64,000 nucleotides of DNA from Paraburkholderia sp. BL25I1N1 (GTDB lineage: Bacteria > Pseudomonadota > Gammaproteobacteria > Burkholderiales > Burkholderiaceae). Position 1 is the first letter of the stretch. Each line of letters opens with the position of its first letter. Below are positions 35,345 to 43,562 of this stretch, piece by piece. Both the position numbers and the translations under genes were made by a program. A model generated the notes under the pieces. The model was not told the DNA's origin and made no database searches. It saw only the letters and a program-made list of their open reading frames with translations. Location: the NCBI RefSeq assembly GCF_003002025.1, contig NZ_PVZB01000019.1:1-64000 (forward strand). Reading direction: 5' to 3'.

Positions 35345-35737
35345 ATGCGTCACCGTCATGGTTTGCGGAAACTGAACCGCACGAGCAGCCACCGTCTGGC
35401 TATGCTCCGTAATATGTCCAATTCGCTGATCGAGCACGAAGTCATCAAGACCACGCTGCCGAAAGCAAAAGAACTCCGTAAGGTTGTCGAGCCGCTGATC
35501 ACGCTCGGCAAGAAGCCGTCGCTGGCAAATCGTCGTCTGGCGTTCAATCGCCTGCGCGATCGTGACTCGGTCACGAAGCTGTTCGAAGTTCTGGGCCCGC
35601 GTTACGCTACCCGTCCGGGCGGCTACCTGCGCGTCCTGAAGTTCGGCTTCCGCGTCGGCGACAACGCTCCGATGGCACTGGTCGAATTGCTCGACCGTCC
35701 GGAAGTTGAAGAAGTCGAAGTGCAAGAAGCTGAATAA
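35345..35737 (+). CDS. rplQ: 50S ribosomal protein L17
   Basis: L17 (130 residues) lies near the tunnel exit. It begins MRHRHGLRKLNRTSSHRLAM, a diagnostic start, after GAAGGAA. It ends the ribosomal cluster. Because of the terminator upstream, part of its expression may need its own promoter within 35248-35344, but I saw no convincing one. Confidence 0.97.
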   Translation: MRHRHGLRKLNRTSSHRLAMLRNMSNSLIEHEVIKTTLPKAKELRKVVEPLITLGKKPSLANRRLAFNRLRDRDSVTKLFEVLGPRYATRPGGYLRVLKFGFRVGDNAPMALVELLDRPEVEEVEVQEAE

Positions 35738-35752
35738 GCTTCCGAGCATCTT

Positions 35753-35783
35753 AAAAAGCCAGGCGCCAAGCCTGGCTTTTTTG
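35753..35783 (+). terminator. Terminator after rplQ
   Basis: AAAAAGCCAGGC (35753-35764) pairs with GCCTGGCTTTTT (35770-35781) over a five-base loop, with T's continuing. It ends the ribosomal protein supercluster. Confidence 0.92.
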
Positions 35784-35904
35784 TTGGTAGCGTCAGGCGT
35801 TGGCAGCGGCCATCCGCCGCGTGGTCGCTGCGGAGCGGTCTGCGGGCAGGCAAGGCCAGGTGATACGATATCGGCACCTGAATCGTGCCTTGCCGGAGCC
35901 ATCT

Positions 35905-36237
35905 GTGAGCGTGAATGTGACGTTGATTCTGACGACGGTGCCGGATGCCGCCGTGGCTCAGAAGCTTGCTGCGGATGCCTTGGCCATGCGGCTATGCGCC
36001 TGTGTCACGCAATTAGGCTCCGTGCAGTCCAGCTACCACTGGCAGGGTGCGGTTGAAACCGCGCAGGAAATCCAGTTGCTGTTCAAGACCAGCGCGGCAC
36101 GCGTGCTTGAACTCGAGCAGTACATTCAGGCTCACCATCCCTACGACACACCGGAAATCCTCTCGTGGCAAGCGACGGCGTCGGCCGCGTATGGCCAGTG
36201 GATCATTGCTGAAACCCAACGTCCTCTCCATGTTTAA
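35905..36237 (+). CDS. cutA: Divalent-cation tolerance protein CutA
   Basis: CutA1 family (110 residues), a very stable trimeric protein with a ferredoxin-like fold. It is linked to copper tolerance in E. coli, but its function is not settled. The family core is visible: LTTVPDAAVAQKLAADAL, LCACVTQLG, SSYHWQGAVETAQEIQLL and a C-terminal AYGQWI. I chose GTG 35905 after a GGAG site; the open frame begins earlier but that part is non-homologous. It overlaps dsbD by eight bases, and the cutA-dsbD pairing also occurs in E. coli. Confidence 0.9.
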   Translation: MSVNVTLILTTVPDAAVAQKLAADALAMRLCACVTQLGSVQSSYHWQGAVETAQEIQLLFKTSAARVLELEQYIQAHHPYDTPEILSWQATASAAYGQWIIAETQRPLHV

Positions 36238-38092
36238 CGGCCTCGACCGGCGCGCGCGCAATGCGCTGCGCACCGCATTCTTTCTGCTCGGCTGCCTGAT
36301 CTTCGCGCAGTTCGGCACGCTCGCCCGCGCGGCGGACGATTTCCTGGATCCCGCGGTCGCGTTCAAATTCAGCGCATCGGAGAAGCCCGGCGAAGTCGAC
36401 GTGACCTACAAAATCGCGGACGGCTACTACATGTACCGCGAGCGCTTCGCGTTCGCGACGCGCAACGGCACGACCACGATCGGCGAGCCGCAATTGCCGG
36501 CCGGCCACATCAAGTTCGATCAGACCTTTAACAAGAACGTCGAGACGTATCGGAACGAACTGACCATCCGGATTCCTGTAAAACAGGCGGCTGGACCGTT
36601 CGATCTGGCGGTGACGTCGCAAGGCTGTGCCGATGCTGGCATCTGCTATCCGCCGATGGAGCGCGTGTATCACGTAACCGGCGCGGCACTTCAACCGGCC
36701 GGCAGCGCGGCCGCTCCGGCAGCCGCCGTCCCCGCGGGCACCTCATGGTACGACCGCGCTACCAGCGCCGATTACGCGCAGTCGCTGCTGCAAGGCGGCG
36801 GCTTCTTCGCGATCGTCGGGCTCTTTTTCGTCGCCGGCGCCGTGCTCAGCCTGCTCCCCTGTTCGTATCCGATGATTCCGATTCTCTCGGCGATCATCAT
36901 CGGCGAAGGCGCGCGCGTGACGCGTGCTCGCGGATTCGCGCTGTCGCTGGCCTATGTCATCGGCATGGCGCTCGTGTATACGGCGCTCGGTATCGCTGCT
37001 GCGTTGGTCGGGCAGAGTCTCGGCGCATGGCTGCAAAATCCGTGGGTGCTAGGCGCATTCGGCGTACTTTTGACCGTTTTTGCGCTGACCCTGATTGCGG
37101 GTGTGGACATCGCGCTGCCGCAGAGTTGGCAGGACGGCGTTTCACACGCGTCGTCCAGGCGCTCCGGGGGCAAGTTTGCGGCGGTTGCCGTCATGGGCGC
37201 GCTGTCCGCGCTGGTGGTCGGCGCGTGCATGACCGCACCGCTCTTTGCAGTGCTAGCGTTCATTGCGCATACGGGCGACGCGGTGCTCGGTGGCGCGGCG
37301 CTGTTCTCGATGGGTCTGGGTCTAGGCGTGCCGCTGCTGATCCTCGGTTTTGGCGCCGGCACGCTGCTGCCGCGTGCCGGCGCATGGATGGACGGCGTCA
37401 AGATTTTCTTCGGCGTCGTGCTGCTTGCGGCTGCGTTATGGATCGTTTGGCCGGTGCTCGGCGCGACGGCGACGATGCTGCTGAGCGCGCTCTGGTTGCT
37501 GGTCGCCTCGGCCGCTCTCGGCATATTTTCGGCACCCGCTGCGGAGGCTTCCGTGTGGCGCAGGCTTGGCCGAGGCTTGGGCGCTGCGCTCGCTATCTGG
37601 GCTGCAGTCCTGCTGGTTGGTCTGGCGGCGGGCTCCTCCGATCCGCTGCGCCCGCTTGCCGTGCTGGCGGCGCGTGGCGGGGAAGCGGGTGTCGTGAGCG
37701 CGTCGAATAAGCCGGACAGCGCGCCGCAGGGCGATCTCACGTTCGCGCCGGTTCGCTCATCGAATGAACTCGACCAGGCCGTCAAAACGGCCGCACAGCC
37801 CGCCATGCTCGATTTTTATGCGGACTGGTGCGTCAGCTGCAAGGAAATGGAGAAATTCACCTTCAGCGACCCGCGCGTTCAGGCGAAATTGAAGCAGATG
37901 AACCTGCTGCGCGCCGATGTGACCGCGAACAACTCCGACGATCAAATGCTGCTCAAGCGCTTCAGCCTGTTTGGTCCGCCGGGGATCATCTTTTTCGATC
38001 AGCGTGGCAAGGAAGTGCTGCGAGTCGTGGGATACGAGTCCGCGGATAAATTCTTGCGCAGTCTGGATCGGGCGAATGCGCCCGGCGCGTAA
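36230..38092 (+). CDS. dsbD: Thiol:disulfide interchange protein DsbD
   Basis: DsbD (620 residues) carries electrons from cytoplasmic thioredoxin across the inner membrane to periplasmic partners such as DsbC and cytochrome c maturation factors. After a signal sequence, the alpha domain has redox C133 and C139 in CADAGIC. The membrane domain has C211 (LLPCSYPMIP) and C333 (GACMTAP). The C-terminal thioredoxin-like gamma domain has C534 and C537 in DWCVSCK. All three redox pairs are intact. The start is uncertain: ATG 36230 lacks a clear ribosome site and overlaps cutA, suggesting coupled translation. Confidence 0.95.
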   Translation: MFNGLDRRARNALRTAFFLLGCLIFAQFGTLARAADDFLDPAVAFKFSASEKPGEVDVTYKIADGYYMYRERFAFATRNGTTTIGEPQLPAGHIKFDQTFNKNVETYRNELTIRIPVKQAAGPFDLAVTSQGCADAGICYPPMERVYHVTGAALQPAGSAAAPAAAVPAGTSWYDRATSADYAQSLLQGGGFFAIVGLFFVAGAVLSLLPCSYPMIPILSAIIIGEGARVTRARGFALSLAYVIGMALVYTALGIAAALVGQSLGAWLQNPWVLGAFGVLLTVFALTLIAGVDIALPQSWQDGVSHASSRRSGGKFAAVAVMGALSALVVGACMTAPLFAVLAFIAHTGDAVLGGAALFSMGLGLGVPLLILGFGAGTLLPRAGAWMDGVKIFFGVVLLAAALWIVWPVLGATATMLLSALWLLVASAALGIFSAPAAEASVWRRLGRGLGAALAIWAAVLLVGLAAGSSDPLRPLAVLAARGGEAGVVSASNKPDSAPQGDLTFAPVRSSNELDQAVKTAAQPAMLDFYADWCVSCKEMEKFTFSDPRVQAKLKQMNLLRADVTANNSDDQMLLKRFSLFGPPGIIFFDQRGKEVLRVVGYESADKFLRSLDRANAPGA

Positions 38093-38315
38093 TGGATAGC
38101 GGCCGGTCGGTCGCGGCGACTGCGGCGGCCGGTGTGCGGCCGCGACGATCGACTGCCAGTCAACGGCCGCAATCTCGCTCAGTCAGATCACGAAACTGAT
38201 GCGTTGTCTGGCGACAACCTCTACGAAGCTGGGAACCCCGCGCAAACCGCAGCGTTCGGAGCAGAATGTCGAGCGCCAGGCAATCGTGCTCGAAGCAGAC
38301 TCACCGCGAAAACTT
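38093..38315. other. Spacer between convergent dsbD and hemB
   Basis: The convergent genes are separated by 301 bases in total. Apart from the hemB terminator at its end, I see no gene, tRNA or clear hairpin with a T-run for dsbD. The first 60 bases are very rich in GGCC/GCGG runs. Open frames crossing it lack homology and are antisense extensions of hemB. Confidence 0.6.
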
Positions 38316-38353
38316 GAAAAAAACGGAGGCACGACACGACGTCGTCCTCCGTT
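38316..38353 (-). terminator. Terminator of hemB
   Basis: Read on the minus strand, AACGGAGGACGAC pairs with GTCGTGCCTCCGTT, with one bulged base, followed by a run of T's (A's at 38317-38323 on the plus strand). It lies about 40 bases after the hemB stop. Confidence 0.8.
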
Positions 38354-38393
38354 CATTGCAACGCTCGAACGCCCCGCAAGGCGTCTCGTCAGG

Positions 38394-39392
38394 TCACTTC
38401 TGCGAACGCAAAATCCGCGCCGCATCCAGCGCGAAATAGGTCAGCACCCCGTCCGCGCCCGCCCGCTTGAACGCCAGCAGCGATTCCATCATCGCCTTGT
38501 CGTGATCGAGCCAGCCGTTCTGCGCGGCCGCTTTCAGCATCGCGTATTCGCCGCTTACCTGATACACGTACGTCGGGAACTGGAACTCATCCTTCACGCG
38601 GCGCACGATATCCAGATACGGCATGCCGGGCTTGACCATCACCATGTCCGCGCCTTCGTCGATGTCCGCTTGCACTTCGCGCAGCGCTTCGTTCGAATTG
38701 GCCGGGTCCATCTGGTAAGTCATCTTGTTGCTTTTGCCGAGGTTCGTCGCGGAACCGACGGCGTCACGAAACGGGCCGTAAAACGCCGACGCGAACTTGG
38801 CCGCATAAGCCATGATCCGCGTGTGGACAAGACCTTCGCTCTCGAACATTTCGCGGATCGCGCCGATGCGGCCGTCCATCATGTCCGACGGCGCGACGAT
38901 ATCGACCCCCGCTTCAGCCTGCGCACGCGCCTGTTCGACCAGAATCTCGACGGTCTCGTCGTTGATGACATAGCCGGCTTCGTCGAGCACGCCGTCCTGG
39001 CCGTGGCTCGTGTACGGGTCGAGCGCCACGTCGGTGAGCACGCCCAGTTCGGGGAAATTCTTCTTCAGTTCGCGAACCGCGCGCGGAATCAAACCCGCCG
39101 GGTTGGTCGCTTCGCGCCCATCGGGCGTTTTCAGCGACGGCTCGATCGCGGGAAACAGCGACAGCACGGGCACGCCCAGTTCGACGCATTGTTCAGCCAC
39201 ACCCATCAGCAGATCGACCGACACGCGTTCGACGCCAGGCATCGATGGCACGGCTTGCCGCACATTGGTGCCCTCGACGATGAAGACCGGATAAATCAGA
39301 TCGTTGGTGGTGAGGATGTTTTCCCGCATCAGACGGCGCGAGAAGTCGTCGCGGCGCATGCGGCGCGGACGATGGTGCGGATAGAAGCTCAT
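38394..39392 (-). CDS. hemB: Delta-aminolevulinic acid dehydratase (porphobilinogen synthase)
   Basis: HemB (332 residues) condenses two 5-aminolevulinate molecules to porphobilinogen in haem synthesis. The Schiff-base lysines lie in YAAKFASAFYGPFRDA and MVKPGMPYLDIV. The metal segment reads VALDPYTSHGQDG, without the cysteines of zinc enzymes, so it is the magnesium-type enzyme seen in Pseudomonas. I chose the internal start MSFYPHHRPRRMRRDDF; the 29 residues upstream in frame are not family-like. It lies next to engB and near c-type cytochrome genes that need haem. Confidence 0.95.
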   Translation of the reverse strand: MSFYPHHRPRRMRRDDFSRRLMRENILTTNDLIYPVFIVEGTNVRQAVPSMPGVERVSVDLLMGVAEQCVELGVPVLSLFPAIEPSLKTPDGREATNPAGLIPRAVRELKKNFPELGVLTDVALDPYTSHGQDGVLDEAGYVINDETVEILVEQARAQAEAGVDIVAPSDMMDGRIGAIREMFESEGLVHTRIMAYAAKFASAFYGPFRDAVGSATNLGKSNKMTYQMDPANSNEALREVQADIDEGADMVMVKPGMPYLDIVRRVKDEFQFPTYVYQVSGEYAMLKAAAQNGWLDHDKAMMESLLAFKRAGADGVLTYFALDAARILRSQK

Positions 39393-39564
39393 AGCGAATC
39401 GAGGAAACGTGGATGTGTGGAGTGGGCAAGTAACGCCTGCCTCCGCTCCCGGAAACTTTTCGAGACAATGGTATATCATACCGATCGAGCAAGGCGCCTT
39501 GCGCTGACCTCCCCGCTTCTCCTCCCTGAGCGGGTGCCTGTCGTTTTTCGATTAGGCTGTTTGA

Positions 39565-39591
39565 CCCGCCGTTAAAGCGGCGGGTTTTTTT
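39565..39591 (+). terminator. Plus-strand terminator between engB and hemB
   Basis: CCCGCCG (39565-39571) pairs with CGGCGGG (39578-39584) over a six-base loop and is followed by seven T's. The T-run is on the plus strand, but both flanking genes are on the minus strand, so no annotated gene uses it. On the minus strand the same hairpin would have no T-tract after it. Confidence 0.75.
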
Positions 39592-39640
39592 ATGGGCGGC
39601 CGGAATAGCGCTTTTGTCCTCGCCCGAGACGCCAACTCGC

Positions 39641-40294
39641 TTACTGAGCGGCGTCCGTTTCGCCCTTGTCGCCGGGGATCAGCCAGCTCTCGATCAGCTC
39701 GTGCGCTTCGTCGATGCCGACGCGTTTGAGCGCGGAGAACAGCTGGGCGGTCAGTTCGCCCTGGTAGCCGGCGGTGCGGTACTCGGCCAAGCCTTTCTGC
39801 GTCGCGCGCAACGCGTTTATGCTTTCCTGGCGCGTCAATTTGTCGCACTTGGTGAGGAGCGTGTGGATCGGCTTGCCGGTCGGCGCGAACCACTCGATCA
39901 TGCGGCGATCCAGATCCGTCAGCGGGCGGCGCGAGTCCATCATCAGGATCATGCCGCGCAGTTGCGAGCGTGATTGCAGATAGGTGGACAGCAACGCTTC
40001 CCAATGCGCCTTGGCGGCGCCTGGCACTTCCGCGTAGCCATAGCCCGGCAGATCGACCAGATGCGCGGTCGGCTCGTCCGCCTTGCCCACCGAAAAGTAA
40101 TTGATATGCTGCGTGCGTCCCGGCGTTTTACTGGCGAAGGCCAGCCGCTTCTGATTGCACAGAATATTGATGGCCGTCGACTTGCCCGCGTTCGAGCGCC
40201 CCGCAAAGCAGATTTCGGGTTGCGAAGTAGCCGGCAGATCACGCAAGTGATTGACGGTCGTGAAAAAGCGGGATTGGTGGAGCAGGAAGGACAT
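39641..40294 (-). CDS. engB: Ribosome biogenesis GTP-binding protein EngB (YsxC/YihA)
   Basis: EngB (217 residues) is an essential GTPase in 50S assembly. It shows G1 GRSNAGKSTAIN, G3 DLPGYGYAE and G4 TKCDKL. I chose MSFLLHQSRFFTTVNHL as the start; the 17 residues upstream in frame are not conserved. It is transcribed away from the cytochrome c4 gene, from a shared 264-base intergenic region. Confidence 0.95.
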   Translation of the reverse strand: MSFLLHQSRFFTTVNHLRDLPATSQPEICFAGRSNAGKSTAINILCNQKRLAFASKTPGRTQHINYFSVGKADEPTAHLVDLPGYGYAEVPGAAKAHWEALLSTYLQSRSQLRGMILMMDSRRPLTDLDRRMIEWFAPTGKPIHTLLTKCDKLTRQESINALRATQKGLAEYRTAGYQGELTAQLFSALKRVGIDEAHELIESWLIPGDKGETDAAQ

Positions 40295-40558
40295 GATCAG
40301 GCCAAGATTCGAGACGCCGGGGAACCCGGAGTGGGGACGGGTCAAGCCCGACTGGCGTCTTAGCGATTAGCGAGTTATTGTACAATACGATGGTTTACTG
40401 AAAACCTGAGGGGGCCAGCCCACGTGCCTTGGCGGCTCCTGGCGGTCACTCGGTCGCCGTCGTGTTTTGCAAAACCTTCAAGAAAACGCCGGGCCTGGCG
40501 CGCAGCGACAGGTTTAGGGGCTCTCTAAAAATCCCACAAGACGAGACAGGGTGTGCGA
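40295..40558. promoter_or_regulatory. Divergent promoter region of engB and the cytochrome c4 gene
   Basis: A 264-base intergenic stretch. The palindrome ATTGTACAAT (40377-40386) contains TACAAT, a plausible -10 box on either strand, in a local AT-rich patch. No good -35 box is obvious at the right distance on either strand. I see no gene here. Confidence 0.4.
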
Positions 40559-41212
40559 ATGAATCGACTGAGCAAGACTCTGATGGTGCTTCATGTAGCG
40601 GCAGGTCTTTCAGGTTTGGCAATTCAGGCACGAGCAGCAGAACCGGCAAAGCCGGACGTCAATCGGGGGCAGGCAATCGCGGTGCAGGTATGCGCGTCAT
40701 GTCACGGGGCAGACGGCAACAGCGCGGGCGGCGCATATCCGAAGCTGGCGGGCCAGCACCCTGAGTATCTCGTCAAGCAACTCAAGGACTTCAAGATCCA
40801 GCCGGGCGCCAAGCAGCCAGCGCGCAACAATGCGATCATGGCGGGCATGGCGGCAGCGCTGTCCGATCAGGATATGGTCAACGTCGCGGCCTATTTCGCG
40901 GCGCAGACCCCGAAGCCAGGCTACGCGCACAACAAAGACACCGTTCCGCTCGGTCAGAAGATTTATCGCGGCGGGATCGCCGACAAGGGCGTGCCGGCGT
41001 GCGCAAGCTGTCACGGGCCGACCGGTCAGGGGATTCCGTCGCAGTATCCGAGGTTGTCGGGGCAGTGGGCGGAATACACGGTGGCGCAGTTGCTGGCGTT
41101 CACGCAAGGTCCAGGCGCACGCAACAACAACGAGCCGATGCATGCGATCGCAACGCGTCTGTCGGATAGCGAGATCAAGGCAGTGGCCGATTACATCGCG
41201 GGCTTGCACTAG
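40559..41212 (+). CDS. Dihaem cytochrome c4
   Basis: A periplasmic electron carrier (217 residues) that usually feeds terminal oxidases. After a signal peptide ending near AIQARA, two c-type haem sites follow: C45-A-S-C48-H49 and C148-A-S-C151-H152. Likely methionine ligands lie in IMAGMAAAL and EPMHAIATRL. The two halves are related repeats, the c4 pattern. I chose ATG 40559, spaced seven bases from an AGG site, over the GTG two codons earlier. A terminator separates it from resB, the maturation gene that follows. Confidence 0.92.
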   Translation: MNRLSKTLMVLHVAAGLSGLAIQARAAEPAKPDVNRGQAIAVQVCASCHGADGNSAGGAYPKLAGQHPEYLVKQLKDFKIQPGAKQPARNNAIMAGMAAALSDQDMVNVAAYFAAQTPKPGYAHNKDTVPLGQKIYRGGIADKGVPACASCHGPTGQGIPSQYPRLSGQWAEYTVAQLLAFTQGPGARNNNEPMHAIATRLSDSEIKAVADYIAGLH

Positions 41213-41269
41213 GATAGAGTGCCCCCGCACGCAAGTGCAACCGGCCCGGCGAGGTCGGTACAAAACAAG

Positions 41270-41315
41270 AAAAGGGTGAGGGCGTCGTGCCTACGACAGC
41301 CCTTCACCCTTTTTT
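41270..41315 (+). terminator. Terminator after the cytochrome c4 gene
   Basis: AAAAGGGTGAGGGC (41270-41283) pairs with GCCCTTCACCCTTTT (41299-41313), with an extra base, followed by T's. It ends the cytochrome transcript 20 bases before resB. Confidence 0.85.
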
Positions 41316-41335
41316 GCTGTTCAGTCGGAGTATGA

Positions 41336-43558
41336 ATGAGCGTCACCACGTCGGGTTTGCAGTCCAAGTCGGGCAATCGCGTCATGCGCAGCGTCGTCGA
41401 AGTTTTGAGTTCGATGCGTTTTGCCATCTCGTTGCTCGTGATTCTGTCGATCGCCAGCATCATCGGCACCGTCCTCACGCAGGACGATCCGTATCCCAAT
41501 TACGTCAATCAGTTCGGCCCGTTCTGGGCGGACATCTTCCGTTCGCTGAGCCTGTACACGGTGTACAGCTCGTGGTGGTTCATGCTGATTCTCGGCTTCC
41601 TGATGGTGTCGGTGTCGCTGTGCGTGATCCGCAATGCGCCGAAAATGGTCGCCGACGTAAAGAGCTGGAAGGACAAGGTCCGCGAAGGCAGCCTGCGGGC
41701 GTTCCATCACAAGGGCGAATTCGCGGTGCACGCAACTCGCGCGCAGACCGCGGCGTTGCTCGCGAGGCTCTCGACGAAGCTCGGCTACAAGTTCGTTACC
41801 CGTGAGTCCGACGGCGCGACCCTGATCGCCGCCAAACGCGGCGCGCTGACCAAGTTCGGCTACATCTCTGCTCACCTCGCGATCGTGGTGATCTGCCTCG
41901 GCGGCCTGCTAGACAGCAATCTGCCGATCAAGCTGCAAATGTGGCTGTTCGACAAGTCGCCGATCCGCGCCAACACGGTGATCAACGACATCACGCCGGA
42001 TCATCGTCTGTCGCAGTCCAATCCGACGTTCCGCGGCTACGCATGGGTGCCGGAAGGCCAGCACGTGTCCACGGCGATTCTCAACCAGCCCGACGGCTCG
42101 CTGATCCAGGATCTGCCGTTTTCGATCGAACTGAACAAGTTCATCGTCGATTACTACTCGACCGGCATGCCGAAGCTGTTCGCGAGCGACATCGTCGTGG
42201 TCGACCACAAGACGGGCGCGCGCGTGCCGGCGCGCGTCGAAGTGAACAAGCCGTTCACCTACGACGGCGTGTCGATCTACCAGTCGAGCTTCCAGGACGG
42301 CGGCTCGCAGATGCAGATGACGGCCTACCCGATGAGCGGCGCGAGCGCGAAGACCGCGCCGTTCGGCGGCACGATCGGCGGCAACGCGCCATTGAGCACG
42401 GCCACGCCGCTCGCCGACGGCCAAACGGTCGAATTCACCGATTTCCGCGCGATCAACGTCGAGAACATCCAGAACGGCAGCGGCCAGACCGACGCCCGCG
42501 GTGTCGCGGCGCACCGCACGCTGAAAGAAGCGTTCGACGAGCGCCTCGGCTCCGGCGCGAAGACCTCGAAGCCGCTCGACCTGCACAACGTCGGCCCGTC
42601 GGTGCAATACAAGGTGCGTGACAAGGACGGCCAGGCGCGCGAGTACAACAACTACATGCTGCCGGTCGACGTGTCCGGCGAAAAGATGTTCCTGGCCGGC
42701 ATGCGCGTGAACCCGGACGATCCGTTCCGCTACCTGCGCATTCCCGCCGACAGCGGCGGCACCGTGAAGGACTGGATGAACCTGCGCGCCACGCTCGAGG
42801 ATCCGGCCATGCGCGCTGCGGCGGCGCACAGTTTCGCGCTGCGCTCGGTGCCCGGCTCGAATGCCGAACTGCAACAGCATCTGGAAGAAAGCGCGCTGCG
42901 CGTGCTGACCCTTTTTGCCGGCGCGGATAACAGCATCAAGATGCCGAACGGCCAGACGGTCGGCGGCTTCCAGGCGATCGCCGGGTTTATCGACCATTCG
43001 GTGCCCAAGGGTGAGCAGGAAAAGGCCGCCGGCCTGCTGCTGCGCATGCTGGAAGGCTCAACGTGGGACCTGTATCAGCTGTCCCGCCGGCAACTCGGCG
43101 AGCCGGAGGCGACGGCCAATGCGGACGCCAGCCGCTTCATCCAAAGCTCGATCAACGCGATATCCGACAGCTTTTTGTATGGATCGCCGGTCTATTTGCA
43201 GCTTGACTCATTCAAGCAGGTGCAAGCTTCGGTATTTCAGTTGACGCGCGCGCCAGGCAAAAAAGTCGTGTATCTTGGCAGCCTGCTCCTCGTGTTGGGC
43301 ATCTTTTCGATGTTCTACGTTCGCGAACGGCGCCTCTGGTTCTGGCTCAAAGACACTGCGCACGGCACGAATGTCGTGATGGCAATGTCGAGCGCACGCA
43401 AGACGCTCGACTTCGAGAAAGAGTTCGTTCAGACGCGCGACGCGGTAGGCGCGGCGCTGGGCGCCAAACTCGTTGAAGCACCCGACGACGCCGGCGCCTC
43501 CGCTCAGTCCGGCAACGCCGGCGCGCCGTCCGCAAGCTCACAAGATTCGACCCGGTAA
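41336..43558 (+). CDS. resB: Cytochrome c biogenesis protein ResB (Ccs1)
   Basis: ResB (740 residues) works with CcsB/ResC as the System II haem export and ligation complex that attaches haem to CxxCH apocytochromes. Membrane helices lie near residues 30-50, 80-100 and 170-190 and near residue 650, on each side of a large periplasmic domain. Family segments are SMRFAISLLVILSIASIIGT and FGPFWADIFRSLSLYTVYSS. The last 60 residues are low complexity, rich in Ala and Ser. The ccsB start follows after four bases. Confidence 0.94.
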   Translation: MSVTTSGLQSKSGNRVMRSVVEVLSSMRFAISLLVILSIASIIGTVLTQDDPYPNYVNQFGPFWADIFRSLSLYTVYSSWWFMLILGFLMVSVSLCVIRNAPKMVADVKSWKDKVREGSLRAFHHKGEFAVHATRAQTAALLARLSTKLGYKFVTRESDGATLIAAKRGALTKFGYISAHLAIVVICLGGLLDSNLPIKLQMWLFDKSPIRANTVINDITPDHRLSQSNPTFRGYAWVPEGQHVSTAILNQPDGSLIQDLPFSIELNKFIVDYYSTGMPKLFASDIVVVDHKTGARVPARVEVNKPFTYDGVSIYQSSFQDGGSQMQMTAYPMSGASAKTAPFGGTIGGNAPLSTATPLADGQTVEFTDFRAINVENIQNGSGQTDARGVAAHRTLKEAFDERLGSGAKTSKPLDLHNVGPSVQYKVRDKDGQAREYNNYMLPVDVSGEKMFLAGMRVNPDDPFRYLRIPADSGGTVKDWMNLRATLEDPAMRAAAAHSFALRSVPGSNAELQQHLEESALRVLTLFAGADNSIKMPNGQTVGGFQAIAGFIDHSVPKGEQEKAAGLLLRMLEGSTWDLYQLSRRQLGEPEATANADASRFIQSSINAISDSFLYGSPVYLQLDSFKQVQASVFQLTRAPGKKVVYLGSLLLVLGIFSMFYVRERRLWFWLKDTAHGTNVVMAMSSARKTLDFEKEFVQTRDAVGAALGAKLVEAPDDAGASAQSGNAGAPSASSQDSTR

Positions 43559-43562
43559 GATC

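Noticed and set aside
36745..37710. Alternative-frame proteins inside dsbD and the pil genes (also 54138-54690)
   Set aside because: They overlap well-supported genes in another frame and consist of Arg-rich low-complexity sequence.
38199..39575. Plus-strand frame of 458 codons opposite hemB
   Set aside because: Antisense to a well-supported hemB, with no ribosome site and no domain. The plus-strand terminator near its end is reported separately.
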